64,000 nucleotides of DNA from Duganella fentianensis (lineage in GTDB: Bacteria > Pseudomonadota > Gammaproteobacteria > Burkholderiales > Burkholderiaceae_D). Position 1 is the first letter of the stretch, and each line of letters opens with the position of its first letter. The stretch is from the NCBI RefSeq assembly GCF_009857835.1, contig NZ_WWCL01000001.1:1178001-1242000 (forward strand), in the 5' to 3' direction. Shown in pieces: positions 44,239 through 53,356 of the stretch. The position numbers were made by a program, and so were the translations under genes. A model generated the notes under the pieces. The model was not told where the DNA came from and made no database searches. It was given only the letters and a program-made list of their open reading frames with translations.

Positions 44239-45582
44239 ATGCAAGAAAATACCCTCGTCATCAAATCGCTCGATATGGACGCCCGCGGCGTCGGCCATCT
44301 GGATAATGAGGATGGTTCGCCCGGTAAAGTGGTGTTTGTCGAAGGTGCATTGCCGGGCGAACGGGTGACCTTCACGACCTTCAAAAAGAAGAAAAACTGG
44401 GAAATGGCGCGCATGGATGAACTGCTGCGCGAATCGTATATGCGGGTACAGCCGCAATGCCGCCATTTCGCCATTTGCGGCGGTTGCTCGATGCAGCATC
44501 TGGAGCCTTCGGCGCAGGTGGCTGTCAAGCAGCGCGTGCTGGAAGATAATCTGGTTCACATCGGCAAGGTCAAGGCCGAGTCGATGATGCGTCCGCTGTA
44601 CGGCCCCACCTGGGGCTATCGCTACCGCGCCCGTCTGTCGGTGCGCCACGTGGCCAAGAAAGGCACGGTGCTGGTAGGCTTCCACGAAAAGAAATCCGTG
44701 TTCGTGGCCGATATCCAGAGCTGCGAAATTTTGCCGCGCCATGTGTCGGATCTGCTGATGCCGCTGCGCGCGCTGATCGGTTCGCTGTCGCTGTTCGACC
44801 AGATCCCGCAGATCGAAGTGGCCATCGGTGAAGGCGTGACGGCACTGGTGCTGCGCATCATGGCCGCGCTGACGCCGGACGACGAAGTCAAACTGAAAGC
44901 CTTTGCCGACCAGCACCAGATCCAGTTCTGGCTGCAGACCAAAGGCCCCGATACGGCCGTACCTTACTACCCGCTGGGCGACGAACTGCACTATCTGCTG
45001 CCCGAATTCGGCATCCGCATGCCATTCAAGCCGGTCGATTTCACGCAGGTGAACCACTATATCAACCGCGTGCTGGTGGCTAAGGCGCTGCGTCTGCTGG
45101 AAGTGCAGCCACAGGATCGCGTGGCCGACCTGTTCTGCGGTCTGGGCAACTTCACCTTGCCGCTGGCCACGCAGGCACGCGAAGTGGTGGGCATCGAAGG
45201 CCTGACTTCGCTGACCGAGCGCGCGCTGGACAATGCCAAGGCCAACGGCCTGTCGGACAAGACCACCTTCTACACGCGCAATCTGTTCGAAATCACGGCC
45301 GATCACCTGATCGAACTGGGCAAGTTCGACCGCATGCTGATCGACCCGCCACGCGATGGCGCGATGGCGCTCAGCGAAGCGCTGGTGGCGCTGAGCCATA
45401 GCCGTGCCGACCTGCTGCCTCGGCGTATCGTGTATGTATCGTGCAGCCCGTCTACACTGGCGCGCGATGCGGGCATCCTGGTCAACGCCGGCTACACGCT
45501 GAGCAAAGCCGGTGTGGTGAATATGTTCCCGCACACTTCGCACGTTGAATCGATGGCCGTATTCGATCTGAATCCGGCCTGA
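44239..45582 (+). CDS. rlmD: 23S rRNA (uracil-1939-C5)-methyltransferase RlmD
   Basis: A 447-residue RNA m5U methyltransferase. The N-terminal TRAM domain is IKSLDMDARGVGHLDNEDGSPGKVVFVEGALPGERVT. The [4Fe-4S] cysteines are C74, C80 and C83 in CRHFAICGGCSMQHL and C162 in QSCEI. The SAM domain shows VADLFCGLGNFTLPLA. The catalytic cysteine is C402 in YVSCSPSTLARD. It starts at the ATG at 44239; an in-frame TTG at 44230 is less likely. It lies ~100 bp after rpoS; the gap shows nothing clear. Confidence 0.95.
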   Translation: MQENTLVIKSLDMDARGVGHLDNEDGSPGKVVFVEGALPGERVTFTTFKKKKNWEMARMDELLRESYMRVQPQCRHFAICGGCSMQHLEPSAQVAVKQRVLEDNLVHIGKVKAESMMRPLYGPTWGYRYRARLSVRHVAKKGTVLVGFHEKKSVFVADIQSCEILPRHVSDLLMPLRALIGSLSLFDQIPQIEVAIGEGVTALVLRIMAALTPDDEVKLKAFADQHQIQFWLQTKGPDTAVPYYPLGDELHYLLPEFGIRMPFKPVDFTQVNHYINRVLVAKALRLLEVQPQDRVADLFCGLGNFTLPLATQAREVVGIEGLTSLTERALDNAKANGLSDKTTFYTRNLFEITADHLIELGKFDRMLIDPPRDGAMALSEALVALSHSRADLLPRRIVYVSCSPSTLARDAGILVNAGYTLSKAGVVNMFPHTSHVESMAVFDLNPA

Positions 45583-45604
45583 ACGCGCGGCCCTGTGCCC
45601 GGAT

Positions 45605-45636
45605 AAAAACAGCGGAACCACGGTTCCGCTGTTTTT
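45605..45636. terminator. Bidirectional terminator between rlmD and the SDR gene
   Basis: AAAAACAGCGGAACC (45605-45619) is the exact inverted copy of GGTTCCGCTGTTTTT (45622-45636), with a minimal loop. It gives a U-run on both strands and lies between the convergent rlmD and SDR genes. Confidence 0.92.
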
Positions 45637-45651
45637 GTTTGCGCTGCCGGA

Positions 45652-46449
45652 TCAGGTGCGGGTGATCGACAGGCCGCCATCAACCAGCGCTGCCGTGCCA
45701 GTGACGAAGGATGCATCGTCGGAAGCCAGATACAGCACCGAGCGGGCCAGCTCCTGCGGCGTGGCGATGCGTTTCAGTGCATGCAGCCCCGTGATGAAAC
45801 TTTGCGATTCCGCCGTGTGGTTGGTGTCGCGGTACATATCGGTATCCACTGCACCGGGCAGCACGGCGTTGACCCGTATGCCTTGCGCGCCATATTCGGC
45901 GGCCAGCGTCTGGGTCAGGCCGATCAGGCCGGACTTGCTGGCAGCGTAGGCGGCCATGCCGGGGAAGGACACGGTGTGGCCGACAAAGGTCGAGGTGAAG
46001 ATCACCGAACCGCCGCCATTGTTCTGCATCTGCGCGATCTGGTGCTTGGCACCGTAGAACGCGCCCGTCAGATTGATGGCCAGCGCATCGTTCCAGCCGT
46101 CGGCCGAAATGCCCGTGCTGGCGCCGCTCTCGCCTATGGTGCCGGCGTTGTTGAAAGCGATGTCGAGCCGGCCATAGCGCTGCACGGCCAGCGCCACCAG
46201 CGCGGTGGCATAGTCTTCCGAGCGCACGTCGCCGGCCAGTGCCACGGCTTCGCCGCCTGCTTCGATAATTTCGCCGACCAGTTTCTGCAGCTCGGCATCG
46301 CGGCGGGCGCCCACTACCAGTTTTGCGCCTTCGGCGGCGAACAGCAGGGCGGTGGCGCGGCCTATGCCGGAGCTGGCGCCCGTGATCAGGGCGACTTTGC
46401 CTTGCAGGCGCTGGCTGGTGGTGGTGGTGTGGCTGGCTGGGTGGGTCAT
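45652..46449 (-). CDS. Short-chain dehydrogenase/reductase (SDR)
   Basis: A 265-residue classical SDR. The NAD(P) motif VALITGASSGIGRATAL has a following VVGARRDAE that suggests NADPH preference. NNAG is present in DIAFNNAGTIG. The catalytic Ser-Tyr-Lys set includes FTSTFVGHT and MAAYAASKSGLIG. The ATG at 46449 has AAGGAG upstream; longer frames up to 46608 would cross the divergent promoter. Divergent from a LysR gene that probably controls it. Substrate unknown. Confidence 0.93.
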   Translation of the reverse strand: MTHPASHTTTTSQRLQGKVALITGASSGIGRATALLFAAEGAKLVVGARRDAELQKLVGEIIEAGGEAVALAGDVRSEDYATALVALAVQRYGRLDIAFNNAGTIGESGASTGISADGWNDALAINLTGAFYGAKHQIAQMQNNGGGSVIFTSTFVGHTVSFPGMAAYAASKSGLIGLTQTLAAEYGAQGIRVNAVLPGAVDTDMYRDTNHTAESQSFITGLHALKRIATPQELARSVLYLASDDASFVTGTAALVDGGLSITRT

Positions 46450-46547
46450 TTTGCGGCTCCTTAAAGTGGGGAAGAGTGAATGTCTGCTACGGAAACCAGT
46501 GTAGGACCGAAACCGCGTCCGGATAAGTGAGCAAAAGAAGGAGCTTG

Positions 46548-46566
46548 TGTTCGGTATAATCGAACA
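46548..46566. promoter_or_regulatory. Inverted repeat in the SDR/lysR divergent region
   Basis: TGTTCG (46548-46553) and CGAACA (46561-46566) are exact inverted arms with a 7-bp GTATAAT spacer. The dyad lies 22 bp before the lysR start and overlaps a -10-like TATAAT. It is a good candidate for LysR autorepression. Confidence 0.5.
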
Positions 46567-46588
46567 ATTGCGTATCCGGGAGGGCAGC

Positions 46589-47491
46589 ATGGTCAAACTC
46601 GATGGCATCAGCAGCTTCGTCGCGATTGCCGAAGCCGGCTCTATCAGCGCGGCCGCGCGCCGTTTGCATCTGTCGAAATCGGTGGTCAGCGAACGGCTGG
46701 CCGAGCTGGAGCAGCATCTGGGTGCGCCGCTGTTTCACCGCACCACCCGCAAACTGAGCCTGACAGAAGATGGCAGCGCCTTTCTCGAACGGGCCAACCG
46801 CATCGTCTGGGAAGTACAGGATGCGGTGGCGGAAGTGGCGGAACGGCGCGGCAGCCTGAGTGGCCCCATGCGCCTGTCGGCGCCCGTCACGTTCGGGCGC
46901 ATGCATCTGGGGCCGGCGCTGTATCCGTTTCTGGCCCGGCATCCGGGCATTTCGCTGACGCTGGAGCTGGACGACCGCCGCATCGACGCGGCAGCGGAGG
47001 GCTATGACGCCGTGATCCGCCACGGCACGGTGGAAGACAGCCGGCTGGTGGCGCTGCCGCTGGCGCCTAGCCGGCGCTTGCTGGTGGCCGCGCCCGACTA
47101 TCTGGCACGGCATGGCAGGCCCGACTCGCTGGCCGCCTTGCGTCAGCACCGCGCCATCTACTACACCAACCGCAACGTGGCCGACTGGCGCTTTGCCGAT
47201 GTGCGGCAGGATGTTTTCGTACGCCCGCCGGCGGCACTGCGCGTCAACAATGGCGACATGATGCGCGATGCGGCGCTGGCCGGTCTGGGGCTGGCGCTGC
47301 TGCCCAGTTTTATCGTGGGCGAAGAACTGCGCGCCGGTAAGCTGGTCAGGCTGGACATCGGCCACGAAGCGGCGCAGGAACTGATTTACGTGGCCCATCC
47401 CGAAGGACGGCGCGCCTCGCATAAACTGCGCACGCTGGTGAGTACCCTGCGCGAACATTTCGGCACGCCGCCTTACTGGGATGTGGTCTAG
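46589..47491 (+). CDS. LysR-family transcriptional regulator
   Basis: A 300-residue LysR protein of the CrgA/DsdC-like subgroup. The helix-turn-helix is SISAAARRLHLSKSVVSERLAELEQHLGAPLFHRTTRKLSLTEDG. The effector domain starts at GPMRLSAPVTFGRMHLGPALYPFLARHPGISLTLEL. The ATG at 46589 follows GGGAGGG. Divergent from the SDR gene with 139 bp between the starts, hence the likely regulator of that gene. Ligand unknown. Confidence 0.92.
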   Translation: MVKLDGISSFVAIAEAGSISAAARRLHLSKSVVSERLAELEQHLGAPLFHRTTRKLSLTEDGSAFLERANRIVWEVQDAVAEVAERRGSLSGPMRLSAPVTFGRMHLGPALYPFLARHPGISLTLELDDRRIDAAAEGYDAVIRHGTVEDSRLVALPLAPSRRLLVAAPDYLARHGRPDSLAALRQHRAIYYTNRNVADWRFADVRQDVFVRPPAALRVNNGDMMRDAALAGLGLALLPSFIVGEELRAGKLVRLDIGHEAAQELIYVAHPEGRRASHKLRTLVSTLREHFGTPPYWDVV

Positions 47492-47544
47492 CGCCCGGCG
47501 CGGGCTTTAAGTATTTGAAGTTTGATGTTTTTCCGGTAATGTTG

Positions 47545-47573
47545 TTGACTTTGCTTTTGGTGTTTGCAACACT
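47545..47573 (+). promoter_or_regulatory. Weak candidate promoter for the alpha-2-macroglobulin gene
   Basis: TTGACT (47545-47550) with AACACT 17 bp later (47568-47573) in an AT-rich stretch 33 bp before the start. The -10 box is poor. Confidence 0.3.
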
Positions 47574-47605
47574 GAGCTGTTTCCCTTACAGCTTACGGAG
47601 TTGGC

Positions 47606-50600
47606 ATGCGCCTGCTGTCCCGTCTCGCCGGTATTGCTGCCCTGTGCAGCCTGCCGCTGGCCGTTCTGGCCGAATCTTCGATCACCGGTTTTTCGCCTGT
47701 TGGTACGGTCAAGCAGGTGCGTCAGGTCAAAGCGCGCTTTAATGCGCAGATGGTGCCGCTGGGCGACCTGCGGCTGGAGGAACCGTTCAGCATCGATTGC
47801 GCCGTGCCCGGCAAGGGGCGCTGGGTCGATGGGCGCAACTGGGTCTATGATTTCGAGCGCGATCTGCCGGCTGCCGTGAACTGCCGCTTTACCCTCAAGG
47901 ACAGCGTGCGCGATCTGGCCGGCCAGCCGCTGGCCGGTGAACACAGCTACAGCTTCAATACGGGCGGGCCCAAGATCCTCATGTCGTCTCCGCGTCAAGG
48001 CGCCTACGACATCGACGAACAGCAGGTCTTCATACTGGGGCTGGATGCGCCAGCCACGAGCGAGAGCATCAGCGAACACGCATGGTGCCGTGCGCAGGGC
48101 ATCAATGAACGGATAGGCGTGCGCCTGCTGACGGGCGAAGAACGCCAGCGCGTGCTTGATCAGCGCAAGGATCTGGTGGAGCGCCATCTGGTAGCGTATT
48201 ACCGCGCCCGCGGCGTGGTGTGGAGCGCCCGGCTGGCCGTGCGCGACAAGCGCCTCGAGCAGCTCTCGCTGGCGGTCCTGCAATGCAAGCAGCGCCTGCC
48301 GGCCAAGGCCGAGGTGACGCTGGTCTGGGGCGCCGGCATTGCCGCAGAAAACGGCATGCACAGCACGCAGGATCAGCACTGGTCGTTCAGTACGCGGCCG
48401 GATTTTACGGCCAGTTTCAGCTGCGACAAGCTGAAAAAGAATGGTGGCTGCATCCCCTTCCTGCCGATGCGGCTGGGCTTTTCCGCGCCGGTGCGCAAGG
48501 CCGATATGCTGGCCATCAGCCTGCGCGGGCCGGGCGGAAAAATTTATCACGGCACGCTGCCGAAAGAGCAGCAGCAGGCGGAATTCGTCGATACGCTGGA
48601 GTTCAAGGGGCCGTTTCCGGAGCGTGCCGCGTTCACACTGAATTTGCCGGCAGGGCTGAAGGATGACGGCGGGCGCAGCCTGCTCAATGCGGAACGCTTC
48701 CCGCTGGCCGTGCGCACGGATGCGCAGCCGCCGCTGATCAAATTTCCGGCGCGCTTCGGCATCATCGAAGCGCGCGGCGACCGCATGCTGCCGGTCACGC
48801 TGCGCAATGTGGAAGCCAGTCTGGCAGTAGCTGCGGCAAAAATCGAAGGCAGCAGCCTGCGCGTCAACGATGCCGCCATGGCGCAGGAGCAGCAGGACCG
48901 CCAGATCATGGACTGGCTGCAGCGCCTGACCGGCTATGGCGGCGAGCCGCGCGAACTGGCTGGCGACGCGCTGTATCAGCCGCTGCTGGCGCAGAAGAAG
49001 GGCGCTGCTGCCAGCGGCATCGAGCGCTTCGCCGTACCGAAACCGGCTGGCCGTCAGGCCATGGAAGTGGTGGGCATCCCGCTGCGCAAGCCGGGCTTCT
49101 ATGTGGTGGAACTGGCCAGCCCGCGGCTGGGTGCCGGGCTGGCCGAAAAGCCGGCGCCCGCATACGTCAGCGCGGCGGCGCTGGTGACCAATATGGTGGC
49201 GCACTTCAAGCACGGCGCCAGTTCCTCGCTGGTGTGGGTGACCTCGCTCGATCAGGCCAAGCCGGTCGCGCAGGCGCAGGTCAGCATACGCGATTGCGAA
49301 GGCAAGCTGCTGCGTCAGGGCGTGACCAATCAGCAGGGCGTGGCCAGTTTCAGCGGCGAGCTGCCCGAGCGCTCGTGCACGGGCAGCAGCGCCTATTTCG
49401 TCACGGCGCGCAGCGGCAACGATATGACCTTTACTTTGTCGGACTGGACGCGCGGTATCGAGAGCTGGCGCTTCAACGTGCCGTCCGGCGACCGGCGCGA
49501 TGAAAACGTGCTGGCCACTACCGTATTCGATCGCACCTTGCTGCGTGCCGGCGAAACCGTGCACATGAAGCACTTCCTGCGCCGCCATACGGAGCAGGGT
49601 TTCAGCCTGCTGACGGCCGATAGTGCGAGTAACCGCGGGCGTGGTGCTTTTGGGCGCCAGCTGACGCCGGACGAGCGCAAGGCCCAGCCGGAGAACGTAC
49701 AGCTGCTGCATGAAGGCAGCGAGCAGCGCTATCAGGTGGCGCTCAAGTGGAGTGCCAATGGCAGCGCCGAAAGCGAATGGCATATTCCGGCCGACGCCAA
49801 GCAGGGCTGGTATCAGTTGCTGCTGGGCGGGCGCGATGCGGGGCGCTTCCGTGTCGAGCAGTTCCGCGTGCCCACCATGAAGGCGGTGATGCAGGGGCCG
49901 AAGACGCCGGCCGTGCAAGCGACCAGCGTGGATCTCGATGTGCAGCTCAGCTATCTGTCGGGCGGCGCTGCGGCCGGTGTACCGGTACAGTTGCGTACTG
50001 TATTGCAGAACAGATCGCTGTATTTCGAAGACTATGCAGATTTCACCTTCAATGCCGGCGATGTGCGCACGGGCATGGAGCGCGAGCAGCCCGTGTTCGA
50101 TGACGATGAAGGCAGCTTCGAAGGCGAGCAGGGCGACGCCAGCGCTGCCAGCGGCTTCAAGACCCGCACGGTCAAGCTCGACAAGCAGGGCGGCGCGCGC
50201 GTGACGCTGGACCAGCTGCCGGCAGTGACTACGCCGCAGCAGCTGCTGACGGAAATGTCGTATCAGGATGCGAATGGCGAGACGCTGTCGGCCAGCACCA
50301 CCATCCCGCTGTGGAACTCGGCCTATCTGATCGGCCTGCAGCCCGATGGCTGGGTGGCCAGCAAGGATGGCCTGAAGTTCACCGTGGTGGTGCTCGATGT
50401 GCAAGGCAAGCCGGTCGCCCAGGCGCCGGTGACGGTAGACTTCTTCCAGCGCCTGCAGTATTCGCACCGGCGGCGTCTGATCGGCGGCTTCTATGCCTAT
50501 GAAAACCAGAGCGAAGTCAAAGCGCTGGGGCCGGCCTGCGCGGGCCAGACCGATAGCCGTGGCTTGCTGATCTGCGAAGTCAAAGCACCTGCCTCGGGCA

Positions 50601-53356
50601 ATCTGATCCTGCGCGCCAGCACCTATGACAGCGACCGGCGTGCCGCCATCACCCAGCGCGAAACCTGGGTGGCCGATGGCGCGGACTGGTGGTTCAGCGC
50701 CAGTGATAATGACCGCATCGATCTGCTGCCCGAGCAGAAGCGCTACGAGCCGGGCCAGACGGCCAGCTTCCAGCTGCGCATGCCCTTCCGTGAAGCGACG
50801 GCGCTGATTACCGTCGAGCGCGAAGGTGTGCTCGATACCTATGTGCGTCAGGTCTCGGCCAAGGAGCCCGTGTTCACGCTGCCCGTCAAAGGCAACTATG
50901 CACCCAACGTGTATGTCTCGGCGCTGGTGGTGCGGGGCCGTGCGGCCGGCGTGCAGCCGACGGCGCTGGTCGATCTCGGCAAGCCGGCCTACAAGCTGGG
51001 CATCACGCCGCTGCGGGTGGGCTGGGCCGCCCACGAGCTGAAAGTGCAGGTCAAAACGGACAAGCCGGTCTACAACATCCGCGAGAAGGCCAGCGTGCAG
51101 GTCAAGGTGGCGCGGGCCGATGGCGCGCCGCTGCCTGCCGGTGCCGAGGTGGCACTGGCTGCCGTCGATGTGGGGCTGCTGGAACTGATGCCCAACACCA
51201 GCTGGGAACTGCTGGAGGCCATGATGCAGCAGCGTAATCTGCAAGTGCAGACGGCGACTGCGCAAATGCAGGTGGTCGGCAAACGCCACTTCGGCCGCAA
51301 GGCCGTGCCGCATGGCGGTGGCGGCGGCAAAGGCGCAGGGCGCGAACTGTTCGATACCCTGCTGTTCTGGAAAGCCCGCGTGGTACTCGATGCCAATGGC
51401 GAAGCCAGCGTGCAAGTGCCTATCAATGACTCGCTGACGGCGTTCCGCATCGTCGCCATTGCCAGTGCCGATGCCGACCTGTTTGGGACGGGCCGCACCG
51501 AGATCCGCAGCTCGCAGGACCTGATGCTGCTATCGGGCCTGCCGCCCGTGGTACGCGAAGGCGACCGGCTGCGTGCCGGTTTCACGCTGCGCAATACCAG
51601 CGATGCGGCGGTGCAGGTGGCGCTGACGGCCAGCGCCGGTGGCAAGGCGCTGGCGCCGCAGCAGGTGGCGCTGGAAGCGGGCGCCGCGCAGGAAATCGGC
51701 TGGGATTATCTGGTGCCGGCTGGCGCAAGCACGCTGGCGTGGGATATCGCTGCCAGCATTGTCGGCGCCGATGGCGCCGCCGCGCGCGACCGCCTGAAAG
51801 TCAGCCAGCGCGTGCTGCCGGCCGTGCCGGTGCGCACTACTCAGGCCACGCTGCTGCAACTGGACCAAGGGCAGCGCATGCAGGTACGCCTACCGGAAGA
51901 TGCCTTGCCCGGGCGTGGCGGCGTGCAGGTGCAGTTCAGCGCCCGGCTGGGCAGCGAGCTGACCGCACTGCGCGAGTATATGAACCAGTACCCATACCGC
52001 TGCTTCGAGCAGGCGACTTCGCGCGCGATCGCCCTGCACGATAAAGCCATGTGGCAGGCGAATATGGAAACCCTGCCGGCCCATCTCGATAGCGATGGTC
52101 TGGTCAAGTATTTCGCCCCCATGATGCAGGGCGACGAAATGCTGACGGCCTATGTGCTGTCGGCCGCCCACGAAGGCGGCTATGCGATACCCGAGGATCT
52201 CAGGAACAGCATGCTGACGGGCCTGCGGAATTTCGTGGCTGGACGTATCGTGCGCTGGTCGGCCTTGCGCACCACCGATCTGGCCATGCGCAAGCTGGCG
52301 GCGCTGGAAGCGATCTCGCATTACGCCCCGATACGGGCGGAGCAGCTGCAATCGTTCGCTGTCGATCCGAATCTGTGGCCGACTTCGGCCGTGATCGACT
52401 GGTATCAGATCCTGAAAAATTCGCCCCAGCTGCCGCAAAGGGCGCAGCGCTGGGCCCAGGCCGAGCAGATACTGCGCGCCCGTCTGAACCTGCAGGGCAC
52501 CACCATGGGCTTCTCGACCGAGCGTAGCGATAACTGGTGGTGGCTGATGGCTTCGGGCGACAGCAATGCCAACCGCCTGCTGCTGGCCGTGGCCGACAAT
52601 CCGGGCTGGAAGGAAGACATAGGCCGGCTGGCACGCGGCGCGCTGGGACGCCAGCGCAAGGGCCGCTGGAACACCACGGTGGCCAATGCCTGGGGCACGC
52701 TGGCGCTGGAACGCTTCTCGCAGCTGCATGAGCGCGTGGCCGTGACGGGCAGCAGCAGCGCTACGCTGGCGCAGGTCAGCAAGAGCATCGCTTACGGCGG
52801 CGACGCCACGGGCGGCAAAGTCATGCTGCCGTGGCCGCGCGGCTCGGCCGAACTGGAACTCAATCACACGGGCACGGGCAAACCGTGGGTGACCGTGCAG
52901 ACGCTGGCGGCGCTGCCGCTTAAAGCACCCCTGTCCAGCGGCTACCGCATCAGCAAGAGCATCACAGCGCTGGAGCAGAAGCAGGCCGGCGTGTGGTCAC
53001 GCGGCGATGTGTACCGCGTGCGGCTGGAGCTGGAAGCGCAGACCGATATGACCTGGGTGGTGGTGGACGATCCGATTCCGGCCAGTGCCACAGTGCTGGG
53101 CACTGGGCTGGGCACGGACAGCCAGATACTGGGCGCCAGCAAGCAGCAGGGCTGGGTCTGGCCCGCCTTCGAGGAGCGCAGCTTCGACGGCTACCATGCC
53201 TTCTATCAGTTCGTACCGAAAGGGAAGTGGAGTGTGGAATACACGGTCAGGCTGAATAATGCCGGTCAGTTCAATCTGCCGCCTACCCGGGTGGAAGCCA
53301 TGTACAACCCCGAGATGTTCGGCGAGCAGCCCAATGCTGTCGTGACGGTGAAATGA
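47606..53356 (+). CDS. Bacterial alpha-2-macroglobulin with CxEQ thioester
   Basis: A 1916-residue exported macroglobulin (YfhM/ECAM type). The signal peptide is MRLLSRLAGIAALCSLPLAVLA with no lipobox, so the protein should be soluble and periplasmic, unlike the lipoprotein form of E. coli. Successive MG domains cover most of the length. The bait-region/alpha-2-macroglobulin core begins near DTLLFWKARVVLDANGEASVQVPINDSLTAFR. The thioester motif is intact as C1466-F-E-Q1469 in YRCFEQATSRA. The family traps proteases through the reactive thioester. pbpC overlaps its stop (ATGA), the classical pairing with peptidoglycan repair. Confidence 0.94.
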   Translation: MRLLSRLAGIAALCSLPLAVLAESSITGFSPVGTVKQVRQVKARFNAQMVPLGDLRLEEPFSIDCAVPGKGRWVDGRNWVYDFERDLPAAVNCRFTLKDSVRDLAGQPLAGEHSYSFNTGGPKILMSSPRQGAYDIDEQQVFILGLDAPATSESISEHAWCRAQGINERIGVRLLTGEERQRVLDQRKDLVERHLVAYYRARGVVWSARLAVRDKRLEQLSLAVLQCKQRLPAKAEVTLVWGAGIAAENGMHSTQDQHWSFSTRPDFTASFSCDKLKKNGGCIPFLPMRLGFSAPVRKADMLAISLRGPGGKIYHGTLPKEQQQAEFVDTLEFKGPFPERAAFTLNLPAGLKDDGGRSLLNAERFPLAVRTDAQPPLIKFPARFGIIEARGDRMLPVTLRNVEASLAVAAAKIEGSSLRVNDAAMAQEQQDRQIMDWLQRLTGYGGEPRELAGDALYQPLLAQKKGAAASGIERFAVPKPAGRQAMEVVGIPLRKPGFYVVELASPRLGAGLAEKPAPAYVSAAALVTNMVAHFKHGASSSLVWVTSLDQAKPVAQAQVSIRDCEGKLLRQGVTNQQGVASFSGELPERSCTGSSAYFVTARSGNDMTFTLSDWTRGIESWRFNVPSGDRRDENVLATTVFDRTLLRAGETVHMKHFLRRHTEQGFSLLTADSASNRGRGAFGRQLTPDERKAQPENVQLLHEGSEQRYQVALKWSANGSAESEWHIPADAKQGWYQLLLGGRDAGRFRVEQFRVPTMKAVMQGPKTPAVQATSVDLDVQLSYLSGGAAAGVPVQLRTVLQNRSLYFEDYADFTFNAGDVRTGMEREQPVFDDDEGSFEGEQGDASAASGFKTRTVKLDKQGGARVTLDQLPAVTTPQQLLTEMSYQDANGETLSASTTIPLWNSAYLIGLQPDGWVASKDGLKFTVVVLDVQGKPVAQAPVTVDFFQRLQYSHRRRLIGGFYAYENQSEVKALGPACAGQTDSRGLLICEVKAPASGNLILRASTYDSDRRAAITQRETWVADGADWWFSASDNDRIDLLPEQKRYEPGQTASFQLRMPFREATALITVEREGVLDTYVRQVSAKEPVFTLPVKGNYAPNVYVSALVVRGRAAGVQPTALVDLGKPAYKLGITPLRVGWAAHELKVQVKTDKPVYNIREKASVQVKVARADGAPLPAGAEVALAAVDVGLLELMPNTSWELLEAMMQQRNLQVQTATAQMQVVGKRHFGRKAVPHGGGGGKGAGRELFDTLLFWKARVVLDANGEASVQVPINDSLTAFRIVAIASADADLFGTGRTEIRSSQDLMLLSGLPPVVREGDRLRAGFTLRNTSDAAVQVALTASAGGKALAPQQVALEAGAAQEIGWDYLVPAGASTLAWDIAASIVGADGAAARDRLKVSQRVLPAVPVRTTQATLLQLDQGQRMQVRLPEDALPGRGGVQVQFSARLGSELTALREYMNQYPYRCFEQATSRAIALHDKAMWQANMETLPAHLDSDGLVKYFAPMMQGDEMLTAYVLSAAHEGGYAIPEDLRNSMLTGLRNFVAGRIVRWSALRTTDLAMRKLAALEAISHYAPIRAEQLQSFAVDPNLWPTSAVIDWYQILKNSPQLPQRAQRWAQAEQILRARLNLQGTTMGFSTERSDNWWWLMASGDSNANRLLLAVADNPGWKEDIGRLARGALGRQRKGRWNTTVANAWGTLALERFSQLHERVAVTGSSSATLAQVSKSIAYGGDATGGKVMLPWPRGSAELELNHTGTGKPWVTVQTLAALPLKAPLSSGYRISKSITALEQKQAGVWSRGDVYRVRLELEAQTDMTWVVVDDPIPASATVLGTGLGTDSQILGASKQQGWVWPAFEERSFDGYHAFYQFVPKGKWSVEYTVRLNNAGQFNLPPTRVEAMYNPEMFGEQPNAVVTVK

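Noticed and set aside
47507..51415. 1302-residue minus-strand frame opposite the alpha-2-macroglobulin gene
   Set aside because: The sense strand encodes a clear signal peptide and family motifs; the antisense product has none.
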